DNA from: Flavobacteriales bacterium UBA7468
Lineage (GTDB): Bacteria; Bacteroidota; Bacteroidia; Flavobacteriales_D; Crocinitomicaceae
Direction of reading: 5' to 3'
Assembly: GCA_002478565.1 (NCBI GenBank)
Contig: DLPC01000023.1
Location: 161,981 to 225,980 of the forward strand
Length of the DNA: 64,000 bases
Below are positions 62,763 to 64,000 of this stretch, piece by piece. Below the pieces are notes generated by a model, which saw only the letters and a program-made list of their open reading frames with translations, did no database searches and was not told the DNA's origin. The translations under genes and the position numbers were made by a program. Within the stretch, counting starts at the first letter, position 1, and the number at the start of each line of letters is the position of its first letter.

Positions 62763-63780
62763 GTTTCCAACCTTCAAAATTCATTTTGTTCTCAATAGCA
62801 CTTCTAATGAGAGGAGGTAATGGAGGTTGTTGGTTGATTGGCTGAGTTGTTTTAGTTAGTGTTCCTTCAGTTACGTAAACATCGGTTCCGCCTTGCAAAC
62901 TTTCAAGTAAAACTCTCCTACATGAATAATCTGAAGTTTGGTTATCACCAAGTTCTAAATCCAAATTAAAAGGTTCAAGAAGTTTAAGCTCATTTCTTAT
63001 GCTATCAAAGATTTCCTTTATTTTTAAATATTGTTCGTCATTTGGTTTTTCAATATTTAATCCTAATTCATTTCTAGCCTCGTTTCTGTAAATAGCATAA
63101 TCATGGCTTCCAGAATCACTACATAGAAAGGAAATTATTTTTTCAATTTGTTCGGATTTGTCAGCACCTAGTTGTTTTTGAAGTAATTTTCTCGCAACCA
63201 TCTGAATTTGTGTTCTTGACCTATAAACATTTCCTAATACTAAAGGATGTACTTTTTCGGCCAAGTTTAATAATACATCTTTAAGGTTTTTTTCTTCGTT
63301 AAGTTTTAGTTCGTCTTTTGCTAAATCAAAGAAGCCTTGAATTGATTCAACGCTCACAGGAATTCTTGCTTGAGGATTATTTGGGATTTGAGGGTTCTGT
63401 GGATTAAGCGGGCTATTCAATGACGGGTCAATCGGTCCAAGTGTAGCTTGTTTTGTCATCATTATTTTATCAGCACCTAAACTGATAATAGTTCCTGAAC
63501 TTCTAGCCTTTGAAGGTATAATAATTTCAAATTCTTTGCAGAATTGTCTAATTAAATTTACCAAGCTGTACGCTGCCATAGTGTCACCTCCACGTGTATA
63601 AAGTAATAAACTTATTTTATCAACTTTATTTATTTTATCCAAATGTTCAGAGAAATATTCAAGTACATCAGGTGCAATTTGCGTTTCCATATTTTGTCTG
63701 TCACCAGTAAAATACACCAACAATTTTGATTTTCTGTTTTCTTCAAGCCATTTGTAATTCTCAATGCGGTCTTTGTACAT
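62746..63780 (-). CDS. SDH-family Clp-fold serine protease
   Basis: 344 residues. The Clp/crotonase fold is clear: LLVYFTGDRQN, LLLYTRGGDTMAAYSLVNLIRQF (about 58-80, oxyanion GG), IIPSKARSSGTIISLGADKIMM (nucleophile probably Ser94, about 87-108), LGPIDP (Asp118) and KVHPLVLGNVYRS (His178): a Ser-Asp-His set as in the SDH (SppA-related) protease family. No signal peptide or membrane segment, so cytosolic. A helical C-terminal extension (about 200-290) and a P/Q-rich tail are extra. Function unknown in the family at large; being in an accessory island with fic hints at stress or phage response (inference). Confidence 0.82.
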   Translation of the reverse strand: MYKDRIENYKWLEENRKSKLLVYFTGDRQNMETQIAPDVLEYFSEHLDKINKVDKISLLLYTRGGDTMAAYSLVNLIRQFCKEFEIIIPSKARSSGTIISLGADKIMMTKQATLGPIDPSLNSPLNPQNPQIPNNPQARIPVSVESIQGFFDLAKDELKLNEEKNLKDVLLNLAEKVHPLVLGNVYRSRTQIQMVARKLLQKQLGADKSEQIEKIISFLCSDSGSHDYAIYRNEARNELGLNIEKPNDEQYLKIKEIFDSIRNELKLLEPFNLDLELGDNQTSDYSCRRVLLESLQGGTDVYVTEGTLTKTTQPINQQPPLPPLIRSAIENKMNFEGWKHEENN

Positions 63781-64000
63781 TTTTTGATGAATTTATTTTA
63801 CAATCTCAAATAATTTTTTTTTTAAAATGATATAAACATTCGCATAGACATATAATGAAAATTGTATAAGAGAATTTTATTACATTATTTGCTAATTTAC
63901 AATCGAATCAAACAGTTGATTTTTAAATAAAATAGTTTTTTAATACCATATAAAAAAAAATCAACGCTTCATCTTCAGTGGAGAAAACGGCCATCTTGAC
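63781..64000. other. AT-rich right edge without a certain gene
   Basis: Very AT-rich until about 63960, then a GC-normal 40 bases. On the minus strand the last bases could be the end of a gene (frame ending with TGA at 63962-63964), but too little is present to decide. Confidence 0.3.

Noticed and set aside
63961..64000. End of a gene on the minus strand at the right edge
   Set aside because: Only about 13 codons before the edge are available; the bases are less AT-rich but no family can be judged.

Overview
The window reads as a chromosomal segment of a member of the Bacteroidota, most likely of the order Flavobacteriales (a Fluviicola/Crocinitomicaceae-like organism would fit; family-level placement is inference). 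Evidence: a PorP/SprF-type outer-membrane protein beside a PKD protein with a type-B gliding/type IX secretion C-terminal domain, BatA-type and DUF3822 proteins, a GyrA-TPR pair, and many genes without Shine-Dalgarno sites but with the Bacteroidota promoter -7 element TAnnTTTG (often TAnCTTTGC here) about 10-45 bases before the start. No rRNA, tRNA, CRISPR array or intact insertion sequence was recognised.

Layout. 1-1023: edge of a small locus with a PqqD-family protein, an HPr-kinase-like N-terminus cut by the window edge, and a divergent S24/S26-type peptidase; this resembles peptide-maturation loci. 1035-3009: PorP/SprF protein and its probable T9SS client. 3075-12380: housekeeping block (folP, a DUF1599 protein, a MauE/DoxX-thioredoxin fusion, tpiA, prmA, a 1502-residue unknown secreted protein, plsY). 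12404-17182: a giant TPR/coiled-coil/SPOR protein with a nearly identical tandem repeat array. 17185-20283 (minus): DUF3822-rsmD-coaD-thioredoxin-like operon. 20367-32768: RecD-like helicase, M61 peptidase, YbiT-like ABC-F, methyltransferase, degenerate dihydroorotase, BatA protein, TPR protein, gyrA. 32935-45740: clpC, HEAT-like protein, nitroreductase, TraB protein, grpE-dnaJ-CPBP, an ABC-2 transporter, ppx/gppA, M1 peptidase, rluF.

47373-52730 holds a divergently regulated cassette: a MarR-like regulator faces a five-gene operon (hotdog-like protein, aldehyde dehydrogenase, DevABC-type ABC exporter) across an intergenic region with a perfect 15-bp inverted repeat placed symmetrically between two TAnnTTTG promoters. 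52791-59130 holds small membrane proteins, a VF530-type protein, a VWA/AAA chelatase-like pair, a DEAD-box helicase and queA.

From about 59200 to the right edge the sequence is more AT-rich and looks accessory: a secreted cysteine-rich protein with a worn T9SS-type tail, a class II Fic enzyme with an iterated upstream motif (copies 30 and 40 bp apart), a 50-bp imperfect direct repeat on both sides of the Fic gene, an N-terminally truncated GNAT acetyltransferase remnant, and a two-gene unit of an SDH-family Clp-fold serine protease with a small unknown partner. The strongest candidates for undescribed biology are this Fic/SDH-protease island, the aldehyde dehydrogenase-exporter cassette and the peptide-maturation-like locus at the left edge.
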